Of a stretch of 64,000 nt of DNA, positions 63,668 to 64,000 are shown piece by piece. This stretch comes from Sarcocystis neurona (Eukaryota > Apicomplexa > Conoidasida > Eucoccidiorida > Sarcocystidae), in the NCBI GenBank assembly GCA_000727475.1, contig KL647305.1:984856-1048855 (forward strand), read 5' to 3'. Numbering within the stretch: position 1 is the first letter of the stretch; every line of letters begins with the position of its first letter. The position numbers were made by a program, and so were the translations under genes. The notes below the pieces were generated by a model. It did not search any database. It saw only the letters and a list, made by a program, of their open reading frames with translations, and was not told the DNA's origin.

Positions 63668-63979
63668 GCACATGTGCACACATGCGAGAGCGTATATCTT
63701 TGTTTCTGTGCCCGCGGGTCTCCCCCTGTCTCTGTCTCTATATCTGTAAATGTACGTGTGCAACACGTGTTATATGTGTTTATGGACACAAGCATGCAGC
63801 TCTTCACGTCTTTTTGTTTTCCAACCTCCGGCGCTCTCTGGATATTTGTGGGCAGACGGAGAATTTGATTTTGGAGTCCGCTGAGGACCCCACTTCGTTG
63901 AAGTTGATAGATTTCGGCTTGGCGTCGGCGCTCCAGAGTCCATCGATGCGGATGCGATGCGGCTCTCCTGGATACGTAG
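53509..63979 (+). CDS. PH-domain Ser/Thr protein kinase, CDPK7-like architecture, 3' end beyond window
   Basis: Well-supported exons: ~57074 (or 57045)-58654, 59168-59316, 60028-60075, 61217-61345, 62781-62947 and 63856-63979. Tentative 5' exons: 53509-53691, 55395-55565 and 55721-55998. All phases agree; 943 codons lie in the window. Order: a Gln/Arg/Ser-rich region of several hundred residues; a PH-like segment (WQEKYSLAPRFKVPLLEARL, spliced to PCVYVIASNGEYEFQCAD and ANVCALWLDTLQQL); then a kinase domain with glycine loop GEGSFARVY, VVIK (Lys ~810), a Glu helix starting ESNVYTEIEVLRNV, DEYVCLVLEYLPGGELFDYL, HRDIKTEN (Asp ~900), DFGLA (~921-925) and CGSPGYV. The last donor GTGAGG is at 63980 and APE lies outside. 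All catalytic residues in view are intact. A PH domain just before a C-terminal kinase domain is the layout I recall for apicomplexan CDPK7, which also has N-terminal EF-hands. None is visible here, so the assignment is by architecture only. Likely a membrane phosphoinositide-linked signalling kinase. Confidence 0.88.
55395..55565 (+). other. Tentative second exon of the kinase gene
   Basis: Acceptor AAGGTGCAG, donor GTACGT, phase 0 at both ends, 57 codons (MMNRSAGSSLYLSPEAPND; HPDAFSFSVYQCEGP). Natural composition but no recognised domain. Confidence 0.4.
55721..55998 (+). other. Tentative third exon of the kinase gene
   Basis: Acceptor TTCCGTGCAG; donor GTGAGC in phase 2. It starts RLFKDCCWQRTPSEAAG and continues in Ala/Ser/Arg-rich low-complexity sequence. 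The 1.07 kb after it is CAG-rich and includes another coding-like patch after the acceptor CTTCTACAG at about 56332 (ATGAAAHPRDAAERREQEF). The true exon structure between 55.7 and 57.07 kb is therefore unsettled. Confidence 0.4.
57470..57990 (+). repeat. CAG-dominated coding repeat (poly-Gln/Arg/Ser)
   Basis: Dense imperfect CAG/CGG/AGC triplets in frame encode Gln-rich (about 57480-57630), Ser-rich (about 57670-57870) and again Gln-rich (about 57890-57975) tracts inside the large kinase exon. The opposite strand is open for 474 codons of Leu/Cys/Ala only because of this repeat. Confidence 0.9.
58655..59167 (+). other. Kinase-gene intron splitting the PH-like segment
   Basis: Donor GTCAGA after NNITEKG; acceptor CACCGCAG before ACCCTGCGTG. 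Phase 2. Its 3' half is rich in CTG and TTC triplets and forms an unusually long pyrimidine-rich approach to the acceptor. Confidence 0.82.
61346..62780 (+). other. Kinase-gene intron between kinase subdomains IV and V
   Basis: Donor GTGTGT after YAAYEQ; acceptor AACAACACAG before ACGAGTACGTC, rebuilding the Asp of DEYVCLVLEY. It starts with CTGT/CTCT repeats and contains a purine-rich GAGAGAAAG block at about 62540-62612. Confidence 0.85.
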
Positions 63980-64000
63980 GTGAGGGGCGAAGAAGGCAAA

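Overview
The window looks like nuclear DNA of a coccidian apicomplexan, most likely of the Eimeria/Cyclospora type. This is inferred from sequence style, not a database match. The genes are intron-rich, with canonical GT-AG joins that rebuild conserved eukaryotic proteins. Coding exons carry long CAG/GCA-encoded Gln, Ala and Ser runs, often inserted inside conserved domains. Introns and spacers are full of TA/CA/ACGT alternating repeats, CTG-rich tracts and strand-asymmetric pyrimidine or purine blocks. No bacterial-type features, CRISPR arrays, rRNA genes, convincing tRNAs or recognisable transposase/reverse transcriptase genes were seen.

Layout. (1) 16-5624 (+): a complete five-exon MYG1-family gene, a DHH-type exonuclease/phosphohydrolase, with a ~150-residue low-complexity insert. 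(2) 7706-9331 (-): an intronless gene for a secreted protein with a Lys/Cys block, unrecognised. (3) 10.3-11.2 kb (+): loose coding-like exons, unassigned. (4) 11550-13670 (-): an intronless gene for a TPR-like helical protein with a possible mitochondrial leader, followed on its 5' side by 3' exons of a tentative Cys-rich gene (13639-14303, -). (5) 14.3-19.6 kb: repeat-rich spacer with a perfect 32-bp palindrome. (6) 19591-23339 (-): a seven-exon gene model of unknown function, 339 residues, in frame throughout, divergent from gene 7. (7) 23771-46294 (+): a ten-exon, 22.5-kb lipase maturation factor (LMF1/2) family gene, 1109 residues, with one GC-AG intron and a coiled-coil C-terminal extension. 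(8) 46.3-53.5 kb: spacer with several duplicated segments and CTG/CAG tracts. (9) about 53.5 kb to the right edge (+): a kinase gene with a PH-like segment directly before a Ser/Thr kinase domain, preceded by a very long Gln/Ser-rich region. It runs off the window after the CGSPGYV activation-segment motif. The PH-kinase order recalls apicomplexan CDPK7.

The three recognised genes belong to different processes: RNA/nucleotide turnover (MYG1), ER folding and export of lipases (LMF), and phosphoinositide-linked or Ca-linked signalling (kinase). Nothing indicates a functional cluster. All exon joins were made by eye from homology, reading frame and splice-site consensus. Joins supported by conserved family motifs are reliable. 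Those in the unknown genes are hypotheses.
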